A stretch of DNA of 64,000 nt from Enterococcus sp. MMGLQ5-1 (GTDB taxonomy: Bacteria; Bacillota; Bacilli; Lactobacillales; Streptococcaceae), in assembly GCF_013155265.1 (NCBI RefSeq), contig NZ_JABJXU010000001.1, positions 372,001-436,000 of the forward strand, in the 5' to 3' direction. Under the pieces are notes generated by a model that was given only the letters and a program-made list of their open reading frames with translations, was not told the origin of the DNA and did no database searches. Positions 18,759 to 27,667 of the stretch are shown here, one piece after another. The translations under genes and the position numbers were made by a program. Numbering within the stretch: the stretch's first letter is position 1; every line of letters begins with the position of its first letter.

Positions 18759-18819
18759 TGTCATCCATATTGATCATTTTAGCAGAATTTGCCCAATTTG
18801 AAATTGAGTTTATTTAGCA

Positions 18820-18848
18820 AAAAAAAAGCAATCCCGAAGGATTGCTTT
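18820..18848 (-). terminator. Terminator of the cold-shock gene
   Basis: On the minus strand AAAGCAATCC-TTCG-GGATTGCTTT is followed by a run of T; the tetraloop is the stable UUCG. Confidence 0.92.
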
Positions 18849-18858
18849 AGCAACTAAA

Positions 18859-19059
18859 TTAGTCTTTAGTAACGTTAGCTGCTTGAGGGCCACGAGCGCC
18901 ATCTTCGATATCGAAAGATACAGCTTGACCTTCTTCTAAAGTTTTGAATCCGTCTCCGCCGATAGCTGAGAAGTGTACGAATACATCTTTACCATCTTCA
19001 GCAGTAATGAAACCAAAACCTTTTTCAGCGTTAAACCATTTAACAGTACCTTGTGCCAT
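18859..19059 (-). CDS. Cold-shock protein (CspA/CspB family)
   Basis: A 66-residue single cold-shock domain that binds single-stranded RNA and DNA as an RNA chaperone. Both RNP motifs are present: KGFGFI (RNP1) and VFVHF (RNP2). I use the ATG at 19059, giving MAQGTVKWF, because AAGGAGG lies nine bases before it. An ATG at 19068 would touch the ribosome binding site. The gene is flanked by a strong terminator and an upstream noncoding region of about 150 bases, which in this family usually holds a temperature-responsive leader. Confidence 0.95.
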   Translation of the reverse strand: MAQGTVKWFNAEKGFGFITAEDGKDVFVHFSAIGGDGFKTLEEGQAVSFDIEDGARGPQAANVTKD

Positions 19060-19218
19060 TATAGACATCCTCCTTGCGTTATACGCGTAAATTGTTGCAA
19101 TTGTTGCCGATGAATCGAAGAATGTTTATAATGAAACGACCTACCGATAAATCTTAACAAAAACCACACTCATTATGTTAGCATAGATAATGGCGGAATG
19201 CAATAAAAGGAGAAAAAA

Positions 19219-19743
19219 ATGAAAAAAAAATTAAGGCAACAAATCATTCGAGATTTGAAGAGGATGGATTTGGATGATAAAGTGTCCCAAGAAAATTCGA
19301 TTATGGATCAGCTTATGCTTGAAAATAGCTATATTAATGCACAAACGATTGGTATCTATTTACCTTTTTCATTTGAATTTAACACGATGAAAGTCATTGA
19401 ATCCGCTTTAAAAAATAACAAAAAAATCGTAATTCCAAAAACTTTTACTCAACGAGAGATAAAATTTTTCAAATATGATAAAAAAAATTTACAATTAAGC
19501 ACCTATGGTATTCTTGAACCGACTAATCAAGGTGATGAGGTTAAAGCAATTGATTTACTAATTGTTCCTGGGGTGGTCTTCAATCCTGCAGGTTTTCGGA
19601 TTGGCTATGGTGGCGGTTATTATGATATCTATTTAAATCAATTTCAAGGGAAAACAATCAGCTTGGTTTTTAGTCAACAAATTCAAGCCTTTAAACCAGA
19701 AAAGCATGATATTGCTGTTCAACAATTAATTATTCCTAAGTAA
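19219..19743 (+). CDS. 5-formyltetrahydrofolate cyclo-ligase
   Basis: A 174-residue enzyme that converts 5-formyl-THF to 5,10-methenyl-THF with ATP, salvaging folate. The family signature around the substrate site is clear: VPGVVFNPAGFRIGYGGGYYD (near 112-132), with a basic N-terminus KKKLRQQIIRDLKR. AAAAGGAG precedes the ATG. It heads the conserved Gram-positive cluster with rhomboid, YqgQ, glucokinase and a rhodanese-like protein. Confidence 0.93.
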   Translation: MKKKLRQQIIRDLKRMDLDDKVSQENSIMDQLMLENSYINAQTIGIYLPFSFEFNTMKVIESALKNNKKIVIPKTFTQREIKFFKYDKKNLQLSTYGILEPTNQGDEVKAIDLLIVPGVVFNPAGFRIGYGGGYYDIYLNQFQGKTISLVFSQQIQAFKPEKHDIAVQQLIIPK

Positions 19744-19834
19744 ATTGTTATGATTAATAGTATGATATAGGTACCACTAAAAATTTAGATTTATGCCTTT
19801 CGGCTTATTTTTCAAATTAACTAATGGAGGATTT

Positions 19835-20518
19835 ATGAATATTAAACGAATTAAAAATGAAAGCTATATGACCTTAATCTTTTTGACAATTCAAACAATT
19901 ATTTTTGTACTAATGCAATCTGGTTTATTTGGTGATGGTCAAAGTGCGACAACAATTATTAATTTTGGCGGTTTATATGGATTGCAGGTGGTGGAAGATC
20001 CGACTAAGCTTTGGCATTTAATTTCGCCCATTTTTGTACATATTGGTTTTTCACATTTTCTTTTTAACTCGGTTGTGCTTTATTTTTTAGGGAAGCAAAC
20101 TGAAGAGGTTTTCGGACATCTGCGATTTTCTATTATTTACTTGGGAAGTGGTTTACTTGGAAATTGTCTGACCTTCTATCTAGATACCTACTCGATTTCG
20201 GCCGGTGCATCTGGTGGTCTTCTTGGGCTGTTTGGTGCCTTTATCGTGCTGCGTTTTCTAGTACCCAACAATGCGATGATTCAAGGCTTATCTCAAAGCT
20301 ATTTTATACTGATGATTTTGACCTTAGTTTCAAGCGTCATTCAGCCTAATATCGCTTTTTGGGGGCATCTTGGAGGGCTAATCGGTGGTGCATTGCTAAC
20401 GGTTGTGCTAGGTGTCGGTCGGCAATCATTTAATAAGCATCTGCGTATCGTTAGTTTTATTTTTTATATTTTCCTAATTATTTCCACAATTTTCCTAACT
20501 TTTGCCAAATTTCATTAA
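19835..20518 (+). CDS. Rhomboid-family intramembrane serine protease
   Basis: A 227-residue membrane protein with about six to seven helices that cleaves other membrane proteins within the bilayer. The catalytic Ser lies in GASGGLLGLFGA and the partner His in FWGHLGGLIGGAL. The conserved HIGFSHFLFN lies in an earlier helix. I start at ATG 19835, where GGAGG is correctly spaced; an in-frame ATG at 19793 would put the ribosome binding site inside the gene. It sits between folate cyclo-ligase and yqgQ, as in streptococci and bacilli. Confidence 0.93.
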   Translation: MNIKRIKNESYMTLIFLTIQTIIFVLMQSGLFGDGQSATTIINFGGLYGLQVVEDPTKLWHLISPIFVHIGFSHFLFNSVVLYFLGKQTEEVFGHLRFSIIYLGSGLLGNCLTFYLDTYSISAGASGGLLGLFGAFIVLRFLVPNNAMIQGLSQSYFILMILTLVSSVIQPNIAFWGHLGGLIGGALLTVVLGVGRQSFNKHLRIVSFIFYIFLIISTIFLTFAKFH

Positions 20519-20564
20519 CACTCTTGAGTTGGTTTAACGTTTATGCTAATTTAAGGGAGGCTCT

Positions 20565-20762
20565 ATGAAAACGTTTTATGATGTGCAACAATTATTAAAA
20601 CAGTTTAATATTTATATTTATGTAGGCAAAAGAATTTATGATATTGAATTAATGCGGATTGAACTAAAAGGCTTGTACGATTCGCACGTAATTGATAAAG
20701 AAACTTTTTTTACGGCGGATTTAATTTTACGACGTGAGCATAGAATTGAAGAAAGTAGGTAA
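20565..20762 (+). CDS. yqgQ: YqgQ family small protein (DUF910)
   Basis: A 65-residue helical protein of the YqgQ family (function unknown, a three-helix fold reported for the family). The typical segments YDVQQLLKQFNIYIYVGKR and DIELMRIELKGLYDS are present. AGGGAGG precedes the ATG. Its stop is 4 bases before glcK, and the gene pair is conserved across Bacilli. Confidence 0.9.
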   Translation: MKTFYDVQQLLKQFNIYIYVGKRIYDIELMRIELKGLYDSHVIDKETFFTADLILRREHRIEESR

Positions 20763-20766
20763 ATAA

Positions 20767-21741
20767 ATGGCAGAAAAAAAAGTAATTGGGATTGATTTGG
20801 GTGGTACAACAGTTAAGTTTGGTATTTTAACGACTTCTGGTGAGGTTCAAGATAAATGGGCAATTGAGACCAATATTTTAGATGAGGGAAAAAATATTGT
20901 GCCTGACATTATTGACTCAATTAATCATCGCTTAGAGCTGTATAATTTATCAAAGGGTGATTTTATTGGTATTGGGATGGGAAGTCCCGGCTCTGTTGAT
21001 TTAGTTAATAATACGGTAACTGGTGCTTATAATTTAAATTGGGCAAAAACGCAAGCAGTTGGTGAAGCGATTTTTGAAGGCACTGGTTTAGAATTAGCAA
21101 TTGATAACGATGCAAATGTTGCGGCACTTGGGGAACGCTGGAAGGGTGCAGGTGAAAATGATCCGGATGTTGTCTTTATGACCCTAGGTACGGGTGTCGG
21201 CGGTGGGATTGTTGCAGCTGGAAATTTATTACACGGTGCTGGTGGTGCCGCTGGAGAGATTGGGCATGTGACGGTTGAACCGATTGATGGCTTTGAATGT
21301 ACCTGCGGTAAAAAGGGTTGTCTTGAAACGGTTGCTTCTGCAACAGGTGTTGTTCGTGTCGCGCGGAAATTAGCTGAGCAATGGGAAGGCGATTCAGTGA
21401 TCAAGAGCGCGATTGATAACGGAGAGGCCGTAACAAGTAAGGATATTTTTTCAAAGGCACAGGCTGGTGATAAGTTTGCTGTCTTGGTTGTGGATAAGGT
21501 TTGCTTCTATCTCGGCTTAGCGGCGGGTAATCTAGGTAATACCTTAAACCCATCAGCAATCGTAATTGGCGGTGGTGTTTCGGCGGCTGGAGAGTTTTTA
21601 CGTGGACAGGTTGAAGACTACTTTAATCAGTTTACCTTCCCACAGGTTCGTCAAACGACGAAGATCAAGTTGGCAGAGCTGGGTAATGATGCTGGTATTA
21701 TCGGTGCGGCAAGTCTTGCATTGAAGTTTGAAAAGGCATAG
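20767..21741 (+). CDS. glcK: Glucokinase, ROK family
   Basis: This enzyme phosphorylates cytoplasmic glucose with ATP, feeding glycolysis. Its 324 residues show the phosphate-binding IGIDLGGTTVKFG at the N-terminus, the ROK signature with GEIGHVTVEP, and the structural zinc site CTCGKKGCLE (about 178-187). These are the hallmarks of ROK glucokinases rather than repressors, since no helix-turn-helix domain precedes it. A weak AAGTAGG-like site overlaps the yqgQ end; coupling to yqgQ translation is likely. Confidence 0.95.
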   Translation: MAEKKVIGIDLGGTTVKFGILTTSGEVQDKWAIETNILDEGKNIVPDIIDSINHRLELYNLSKGDFIGIGMGSPGSVDLVNNTVTGAYNLNWAKTQAVGEAIFEGTGLELAIDNDANVAALGERWKGAGENDPDVVFMTLGTGVGGGIVAAGNLLHGAGGAAGEIGHVTVEPIDGFECTCGKKGCLETVASATGVVRVARKLAEQWEGDSVIKSAIDNGEAVTSKDIFSKAQAGDKFAVLVVDKVCFYLGLAAGNLGNTLNPSAIVIGGGVSAAGEFLRGQVEDYFNQFTFPQVRQTTKIKLAELGNDAGIIGAASLALKFEKA

Positions 21742-21786
21742 TGTAATATATAAATAATAAAGAAGTTTTAAGTAAGGAGCAGGGTT

Positions 21787-22179
21787 TTGAATTTTTTTGT
21801 TATTAATATAATACTTATCATTATTATCATCTTATTATTTGTTTTTCCCTTTATTACGCGTTTTCGAGTAAAGCGAGCAGCGACGATTATTGATGAGCAG
21901 ACCTTTAGAGAGGGGATGCGTTCAGCGCAGGTGATTGATGTCAGAGAGCCAGCGGAGTTTAAGCGTCGTCATATTATGGGCGCTAGAAACTTGCCTGCTA
22001 GTCAAGTTAAGGTTTCCTTAGCATCGGTTAGAAAGGATAAACCGATTTATCTGTATGAGAATGGTAAGCCTCAGGTTGCTGGTAATGTCGCATTGATTCT
22101 GAAAAAGAACGGCTATCAAGATATTTATATTCTGAAAAAGGGACTTGAATATTGGACAGGTAAGATTAAAGAAAAATAA
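21787..22179 (+). CDS. Membrane-anchored rhodanese-like domain protein
   Basis: A 130-residue protein with one N-terminal membrane helix (about 4-22) and a rhodanese fold starting near residue 35 (AQVIDVREPAEFKRRHIMGARNLP). The loop that normally holds the catalytic Cys reads YLYENGKPQ, with no cysteine, so sulfurtransferase activity is unlikely and a binding role is more probable. It starts with TTG after AAGGAGCAGGG and is the last gene of the glucokinase cluster, before a strong terminator. Confidence 0.85.
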   Translation: MNFFVINIILIIIIILLFVFPFITRFRVKRAATIIDEQTFREGMRSAQVIDVREPAEFKRRHIMGARNLPASQVKVSLASVRKDKPIYLYENGKPQVAGNVALILKKNGYQDIYILKKGLEYWTGKIKEK

Positions 22180-22186
22180 GCAGAGG

Positions 22187-22213
22187 GCTAGGAAAATTTT
22201 CCTAGCTTTTTTG
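22187..22213 (+). terminator. Terminator of the glcK cluster
   Basis: GCTAGGAAAA-TTTTCCTAGC, a perfect 10-bp palindrome, is followed by TTTTTTG. Confidence 0.9.
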
Positions 22214-22278
22214 TGAGTGGACCTGTTAAGCTGTTCAGTGATTAATGCGATTATATTATAAATATTTACTTCATATTA

Positions 22279-22291
22279 AAATCCGTACTTT
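22279..22291 (+). promoter_or_regulatory. Degenerate PurR box upstream of fhs
   Basis: AAATCCGTACTTT matches the lactic-acid-bacterial PurBox (AWWWCCGAACWWT) at 12 of 13 positions. Its centre lies about 75 bases before the expected transcription start of fhs, the distance known for PurR activation in Lactococcus. Confidence 0.45.
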
Positions 22292-22323
22292 TACGAATAT
22301 TTTTAAGACTTATCATGATAATG

Positions 22324-22353
22324 TTCACAAAAAATGACAGAGTAGGCTATAAT
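22324..22353 (+). promoter_or_regulatory. Promoter for fhs
   Basis: TTCACA (22324-22329) and a consensus TATAAT (22348-22353), 18 bp apart. Confidence 0.6.
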
Positions 22354-22389
22354 AGTTAAGAATTGTTTTTTTGATTAATAGGAGGATAT

Positions 22390-24063
22390 ATGAAATCTGA
22401 TATTGAAATTGCACAGAGTATAGAACTTAAACGAATTGAAGCAATTATTGAAAAAATAGACCTTAATGAAGACGAACTGGAAAAATATGGCAAGTACAAA
22501 GCGAAAATAGATTTTACTGCCATTAATCGTTTGAAAACGAAAGAAAATGGTAAATTAATTTTAGTCACTGCAATTAATCCGACACCAGCGGGCGAGGGCA
22601 AATCAACGGTGACTATTGGCTTGGGTGATGCGCTCAATCAAATCGGCAAGCAAACGGTTATTGCACTTCGTGAGCCTTCTTTAGGTCCGGTGATGGGCGT
22701 TAAGGGTGGTGCGACCGGTGGTGGTCTTTCACAGGTTTTACCGATGGAAGATATTAATTTGCATTTTACTGGTGATATGCATGCGATTACAACGGCGAAC
22801 AATGCTTTATCTGCGCTTTTAGATAATCATTTGCAGCAGGGAAACGAACTAAATATTGATCAGCGTCGGGTCGTTTGGAAACGAGTCGTTGATTTAAATG
22901 ACCGCGCGTTGAGACAGGTTGTTATTGGCTTGGGTGGTCCTTTCCAAGGCGTACCTCGCCAAGACGGCTTTGATATTACAGTTGCAAGTGAGATTATGGC
23001 GGTACTTTGCTTATCAACTGATATTCAAGATTTGAAAGCTAGATTAAGTAAAATCGTCGTTGCCTATGATTTTTCTAAAAAGCCAATCACGGTTGGTGAT
23101 TTAAAGGTAGAAGGCGCACTGGCCTTGGTCTTGAAGGATGCCATCAAGCCTAATCTAGTTCAAACAATTTATGGTACACCAACGCTTGTTCATGGCGGTC
23201 CCTTTGCCAATATTGCGCATGGGTGTAATTCAGTTTTAGCGACTAGTACGGCTTTAAAATTAGGTGAATATACAGTGACGGAGGCTGGCTTTGGTGCAGA
23301 TCTTGGTGCCGAAAAATTCTTAAATATCAAAACTCGTGCGCTTGGCAAAACACCAGATGCGGTTGTAATTGTGGCAACGATTCGTGCCTTAAAAATGCAT
23401 GGTGGGGTTAAAAAAGACGAGCTGTCTAAGGAAAATATCGAGGCTTTGAAGGTAGGCTTTGCTAATTTAAAGAAGCATATTCAAAATATTCAAGGCTTTA
23501 ACTTACCTGTAGTAGTCGCAGTTAACGAATTTATTACGGATACGGCGGCAGAGGTTGAAACATTAATTGCACTTTGTGAAAAAATTAATGTCCCTGTTGA
23601 ATTAGCACAGGTTTGGGAAAAAGGTGCTGACGGTGGTGTGGCACTTGCTAAACGTCTAGTTAAAGTGATTGAAACGGCGGATACTTCTCATTTTGAAACA
23701 ACCTATCAGCTTGATCAATCAATCGAAGCAAAAATTACAGCAATCGTGCAAAAAATATATGGTGGGCGTCAGGTGGTTTTTGAGAAGAAGGCGCTCAATC
23801 AAATCAAAGATTTTATTGCTAATGGCTGGGATAAATTGCCAATTTGTATGGCAAAAACTCAGTATTCACTTTCTGATGATCCGACCTTGTTAGGTGCACC
23901 AAGCGATTTTGAAGTAACGATTCGGGAGCTAGTCCCTAAACTGGGCGCAGGCTTTATCGTTGCCTTAACAGGTGATGTGATGACAATGCCGGGCTTACCT
24001 AAACAGCCCGCTGCATTAAAAATGGATATTGATGAAGATGGTAACGCAGTTGGGTTATTTTAG
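22390..24063 (+). CDS. fhs: Formate-tetrahydrofolate ligase
   Basis: A 557-residue ATP-dependent ligase that makes 10-formyl-THF from formate and THF, the one-carbon donor for purine synthesis and initiator tRNA formylation. The nucleotide loop TPAGEGKST is near residue 67. The conserved segments [18 protein letters not shown] and [12 protein letters not shown] follow. The length is standard. TAGGAGG precedes the ATG. It stands alone with its own promoter and terminator, and a PurR-like box upstream fits its role in purine supply. Confidence 0.97.
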   Translation: MKSDIEIAQSIELKRIEAIIEKIDLNEDELEKYGKYKAKIDFTAINRLKTKENGKLILVTAINPTPAGEGKSTVTIGLGDALNQIGKQTVIALREPSLGPVMGVKGGATGGGLSQVLPMEDINLHFTGDMHAITTANNALSALLDNHLQQGNELNIDQRRVVWKRVVDLNDRALRQVVIGLGGPFQGVPRQDGFDITVASEIMAVLCLSTDIQDLKARLSKIVVAYDFSKKPITVGDLKVEGALALVLKDAIKPNLVQTIYGTPTLVHGGPFANIAHGCNSVLATSTALKLGEYTVTEAGFGADLGAEKFLNIKTRALGKTPDAVVIVATIRALKMHGGVKKDELSKENIEALKVGFANLKKHIQNIQGFNLPVVVAVNEFITDTAAEVETLIALCEKINVPVELAQVWEKGADGGVALAKRLVKVIETADTSHFETTYQLDQSIEAKITAIVQKIYGGRQVVFEKKALNQIKDFIANGWDKLPICMAKTQYSLSDDPTLLGAPSDFEVTIRELVPKLGAGFIVALTGDVMTMPGLPKQPAALKMDIDEDGNAVGLF

Positions 24064-24088
24064 TTTTGAAAATTAATTTGATTAATAA

Positions 24089-24118
24089 ATAGTTGTGGCT
24101 TTGGTCGCAACTATTTTT
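24089..24118 (+). terminator. Terminator after fhs
   Basis: ATAGTTG pairs with CAACTAT, with further pairing toward the loop, and TTTTT follows. Confidence 0.75.
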
Positions 24119-24189
24119 GATTTGGCTAAAATTTGATATAAATTAATAATTAATTTAAGTTATAATTACTTAATGAAAGGTTGGTCATC

Positions 24190-24966
24190 ATGGCAAATTA
24201 TCGAAAAATTAAACGGCAAGCTAAGCAATTTCAAAAAATGTCGACAACACAAAAATGGCTTTCAATATTTTTTGTCAGCATCTTGCTATTCTTGGCTTTC
24301 AACGATACAGCACTGCAAAAAGTTAATCAATTTGTGAATCAAGCTGAACCGACTAGTTTCAAAACGAAAGCATTAAAAAATCAAGCAAATGTTCAGCTAA
24401 CTTACGCAGGTAATCCGGTTGTTACAATTAATCAGGGCGTACCAAATTTTGAAAAGTCTGACTTAGATTTATCTAAAGGGGCTTGGCAAGCCTTCAGCAC
24501 GCTTGATCAATATAATCGTGTTGGCGTAGCCAATGCGATGCTTCATAAAAGCTTGATGCCCAAAAAGCAACGAGAAGCTATTTCAAATGTTTATCCTAGC
24601 GGCTGGCACCAAAAAAAAATCGATCAGGATACTTGGCTTTATAATCGCTCACATTTAATTGCACATCAGCTGACAGGTGAAAATGCGAATTGGCAAAATC
24701 TGTTTACTGGGACTCAGCAGTTGAATCAAATCTATATGGTGACATACGAGCAAGAGGTTGCGAGTTACTTAAAAACAACGAATCATCATGTGCGCTATCG
24801 AGTGACACCTTATTTTAAGGATGATGAGCTTGTTTGTCGTGGCGTTCAGCTTGAAGCTGAGAGTATTGAGGATCAGCAAATTTCATTTAATGTTTTTATT
24901 TATAATGTTCAAGCTAATTTTCAAATTAATTATACCAATGGAACGAGTCAAAAAGTACAAGGCTAA
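24190..24966 (+). CDS. DNA/RNA non-specific endonuclease (EndA/NUC-like), membrane-anchored or secreted
   Basis: A 258-residue protein with a basic N-terminus and one hydrophobic helix (about residues 25-40), followed by a beta-beta-alpha-Me nuclease domain. The catalytic block reads NRSHLIAHQLTG, equivalent to the DRGH motif of this family, followed by NWQNLFTGTQQLNQ with the metal-binding Asn. It likely degrades extracellular nucleic acid, as EndA and streptococcal DNases do. The start is ATG 24190; an upstream TTG adds three residues. There is no competence gene nearby, so an uptake role is not supported here. Confidence 0.85.
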   Translation: MANYRKIKRQAKQFQKMSTTQKWLSIFFVSILLFLAFNDTALQKVNQFVNQAEPTSFKTKALKNQANVQLTYAGNPVVTINQGVPNFEKSDLDLSKGAWQAFSTLDQYNRVGVANAMLHKSLMPKKQREAISNVYPSGWHQKKIDQDTWLYNRSHLIAHQLTGENANWQNLFTGTQQLNQIYMVTYEQEVASYLKTTNHHVRYRVTPYFKDDELVCRGVQLEAESIEDQQISFNVFIYNVQANFQINYTNGTSQKVQG

Positions 24967-25035
24967 TTTAGCTAGTCTTTTTATTGTCGTACAAATTAAT
25001 ATCGCTTTTTTGAGCTTTTTACGCTAAAATAAAAA

Positions 25036-25158
25036 GGTACGTGTACTATACTGGGTCAGCTTTAAACATAGATTGAGTTTAAAGTCGATTCAGTACTACT
25101 TGACAAGTCTAAGTCAGGCAAAAAATGAATGATTTAGATTTGTTTAGTAGCACGTATT
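25036..25158 (+). ncRNA. Structured 5' leader of pnp (three-way junction)
   Basis: The whole leader closes on itself. The outer stem pairs 25038-25048 with 25145-25156 (11 pairs, one bulged G). Hairpin 1 pairs 25049-25067 with 25077-25095 (18 pairs, one mismatch at A25058/C25086). Hairpin 2 pairs 25103-25112 with 25134-25143. Several pairs are G-U, which fits an RNA rather than a DNA site. The structure ends 40 bases before the pnp ATG. PNPase in E. coli controls its own leader after RNase III cleavage; a similar role here is inferred. Confidence 0.65.
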
Positions 25159-25198
25159 AATAAAATCGATTGATTATTTCAATCTAAGAGGAGAGCAA

Positions 25199-27301
25199 AT
25201 GTCAGATAAACAAATTTTTTCAACTGAATGGGCAGGGCGTCCATTAGTCGTTGAGGTTGGTCAGGTTGCCAAGCAGGCCAATGGTGCTGTTGTGGTACGC
25301 TATGGTGATACAACTGTATTATCAGCAGCGGTGATGAGCAAGGGAATGCGCGATGGCGATTTCTTTCCGCTAACTGTTAATTATGAAGAAAAAATGTATG
25401 CTTCAGGTAAAATTCCTGGTGGCTTTTTAAAGCGTGAAGGTCGTCCATCAACCGATGCAACCTTAACAGCCCGCTTGATTGACCGTCCAATTCGACCAAT
25501 GTTTGCAGAAGGCTTTAGAAATGAAGTTCAAATCACCAATACTGTTTTGAGCTTTGATGAGGATAATAGCGCACCAATGGCAGCGATGTTTGGTGCTTCA
25601 CTTGCCCTTTCCATTTCTGATATCCCATTTAATGGCCCAATCGCCGGTGTTGAGGTTGGTTATGTAGATGGCGAGTTAGTAATTAATCCAACAGTTGCCC
25701 AATATGAAAAATCATTGCTAGAGCTTTCTGTAGCAGGTACGAGTGAAGCAATTAATATGGTTGAGTCAGGCGCTAAAGAGCTATCAGAAGAAGTGATGCT
25801 TGAAGCTTTAATGGCTGGTCATGCAGCAATCAAGGCGCTCGTTGCCTTCCAAGAAGAAATTGTAGCTGCGGTTGGTAAGGAAAAATCAGAGGTTGAGCTG
25901 CTACAGGTGGATGCAGAGCTATCTCATGAAATTAATGATGCTTATTATGCTGAATTAGCTCAAGCAGTACAGGTTGAAGAAAAATTAGCTCGTGAGGATG
26001 CAACGAACGCTGTTCGTGAAAAAGTGATTGCGATTTATGAAGAAAAATTTGCCGAAGACGAAGACAAGGTTCGTAAAATGCGTGAAGTTGTCGAAATCTT
26101 GGAAATTATGGAGCATTCAGAGGTACGTCGTCTAATTACCGAGGATAAAGTGCGTCCGGATGGTCGTAAAATTGATGAAATTAGACCCTTGGATGCTGAA
26201 ATTGACTTCTTACCACGCGTTCATGCCTCTGGCTTATTTACGCGCGGTCAAACACAGGCCTTGTCTGTTTTAACCCTGGCGCCTTTATCGGAAGCTCAAA
26301 GAATTGATGGCTTAGGTGAGGAGTATAAAAAACGTTTTATTCATCATTATAATTTCCCACAATATTCGGTCGGCTCAACTGGTCGCTCAGGCAGTCCGGG
26401 TCGTCGTGAAATCGGTCACGGTGCCTTAGGTGAACGTGCCCTGGAGCAAGTGATTCCATCACTAGAAGAGTTTCCTTATATGATTCGTTTAGTGGCAGAT
26501 GTCTTGGAATCTAATGGTTCGTCTTCACAGGCTTCGATTTGTGCAGGCACACTTGCCTTGATGGCTGGTGGGGTTCCGATTAAAGCACCTGTTGCTGGTA
26601 TTGCGATGGGCTTAATTTCTGACGGTGCAAATTACACGATTTTAACCGATATTCAAGGCTTGGAAGATCACTTTGGCGATATGGACTTTAAGGTTGCAGG
26701 TACCAAGGACGGTATTACTGCCTTACAAATGGACATTAAAATCGAAGGCATTACCGAAGAAATCCTCCGTGAAGCCTTAGCACAGGCTAAAACAGCACGT
26801 TTTGAAATCCTTAAGGTAATTACTGATACAATTTCCAAGCCAAGACCTACCGTTTCTGAATACGCACCTAAGATTGACTTTATTAAAATTGACGAAGATA
26901 AGATTAAAGTGGTTATCGGTAAGGGTGGCGAACAAATCAATAAAATTATTGATGAAACTGGTGTTAAAATTGATATTGATGAAGAAGGCTTGGTTTCAAT
27001 CTATTCAGATGATGCCACTGGTATTGAACGTGCTAAGGCGATTATCGAGCGTTTAACAAAATCAGCTAAGGTCGGCGAAACCTATCTTGCCAAGGTTGTC
27101 CGCATTGAAAAATTTGGTGCCTTTGTTAACCTATTTGATGGAACAGATGCGTTGATTCATATTTCCCAGCTTGCCAATGAACGCGTTGGTAAGGTCGAAG
27201 ATGTTGTTAAGCTTGGCGATGAGGTCTTAGTTAAGGTAACAGAGGTTGATGATCGTGGTCGTGTCAATGCTTCAAGAAAAGCACTATTAGAAAGTAAATA
27301 A
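25199..27301 (+). CDS. pnp: Polynucleotide phosphorylase
   Basis: A 700-residue 3'-5' phosphorolytic exoribonuclease, central to RNA turnover. Two RNase PH-like cores are present (first from residue about 10, second from about 310 with FTRGQTQAL and [19 protein letters not shown]-type signature). A KH domain lies near 560-615 ([14 protein letters not shown]), and an S1 domain near 625-695 ends the protein. AGGAGAG precedes the ATG. It is monocistronic with a folded leader and a strong terminator. Confidence 0.98.
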   Translation: MSDKQIFSTEWAGRPLVVEVGQVAKQANGAVVVRYGDTTVLSAAVMSKGMRDGDFFPLTVNYEEKMYASGKIPGGFLKREGRPSTDATLTARLIDRPIRPMFAEGFRNEVQITNTVLSFDEDNSAPMAAMFGASLALSISDIPFNGPIAGVEVGYVDGELVINPTVAQYEKSLLELSVAGTSEAINMVESGAKELSEEVMLEALMAGHAAIKALVAFQEEIVAAVGKEKSEVELLQVDAELSHEINDAYYAELAQAVQVEEKLAREDATNAVREKVIAIYEEKFAEDEDKVRKMREVVEILEIMEHSEVRRLITEDKVRPDGRKIDEIRPLDAEIDFLPRVHASGLFTRGQTQALSVLTLAPLSEAQRIDGLGEEYKKRFIHHYNFPQYSVGSTGRSGSPGRREIGHGALGERALEQVIPSLEEFPYMIRLVADVLESNGSSSQASICAGTLALMAGGVPIKAPVAGIAMGLISDGANYTILTDIQGLEDHFGDMDFKVAGTKDGITALQMDIKIEGITEEILREALAQAKTARFEILKVITDTISKPRPTVSEYAPKIDFIKIDEDKIKVVIGKGGEQINKIIDETGVKIDIDEEGLVSIYSDDATGIERAKAIIERLTKSAKVGETYLAKVVRIEKFGAFVNLFDGTDALIHISQLANERVGKVEDVVKLGDEVLVKVTEVDDRGRVNASRKALLESK

Positions 27302-27322
27302 TTAAGTTAAATAACGTTAAAT

Positions 27323-27372
27323 AAAACAAAAAAGGTAATTGAAATTTTAATTTCATTACCTTTTTTTGTTTT
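27323..27372. terminator. Terminator after pnp
   Basis: AAAACAAAAAAGGTAATTGA pairs with the complementary right arm ending in GTTTT; it has A and T runs at both ends and can work in both directions. The next 230 bases (27373-27600) are very AT-rich and hold nothing I can identify. Confidence 0.9.
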
Positions 27373-27607
27373 AATTTTTTTATAAATTGCTAACATTCAT
27401 CATTTTTTGAAGGAATGAAGTTATCAGTTATCTTAGCTATGGAAATTGTAAAACTACCGTTATGGGATTTAAAATCGTTCAAACGTTTTTTAAAAATTTG
27501 ATTACGATAAAATGAGCTTAAATTTACTTGTTTTAAAAAAATAAATATTTTCGTTGTTATAAAGCTGTTTTTGTATTAAAATTTAATTAGAATATAAAGC
27601 GAATATC

Positions 27608-27636
27608 TGGATAGTTCTAATAAAATGGGCTATAAT
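27608..27636 (+). promoter_or_regulatory. Promoter of the repeat-leader/surface-protein operon
   Basis: TGGATA (27608-27613) and consensus TATAAT (27631-27636) with exactly 17 bp between. An AAGGAG ribosome binding site and ATG follow at 27655-27670. Confidence 0.6.
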
Positions 27637-27667
27637 TCTCGATTAAAATTTGACAAGGAGTGATAGT

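Noticed and set aside
24967-25198. Metabolite riboswitch of a known class before pnp
   Set aside because: The fold is clear, but it lacks the conserved sequence blocks of the classes I know (purine, TPP, FMN, SAM, lysine, glycine).
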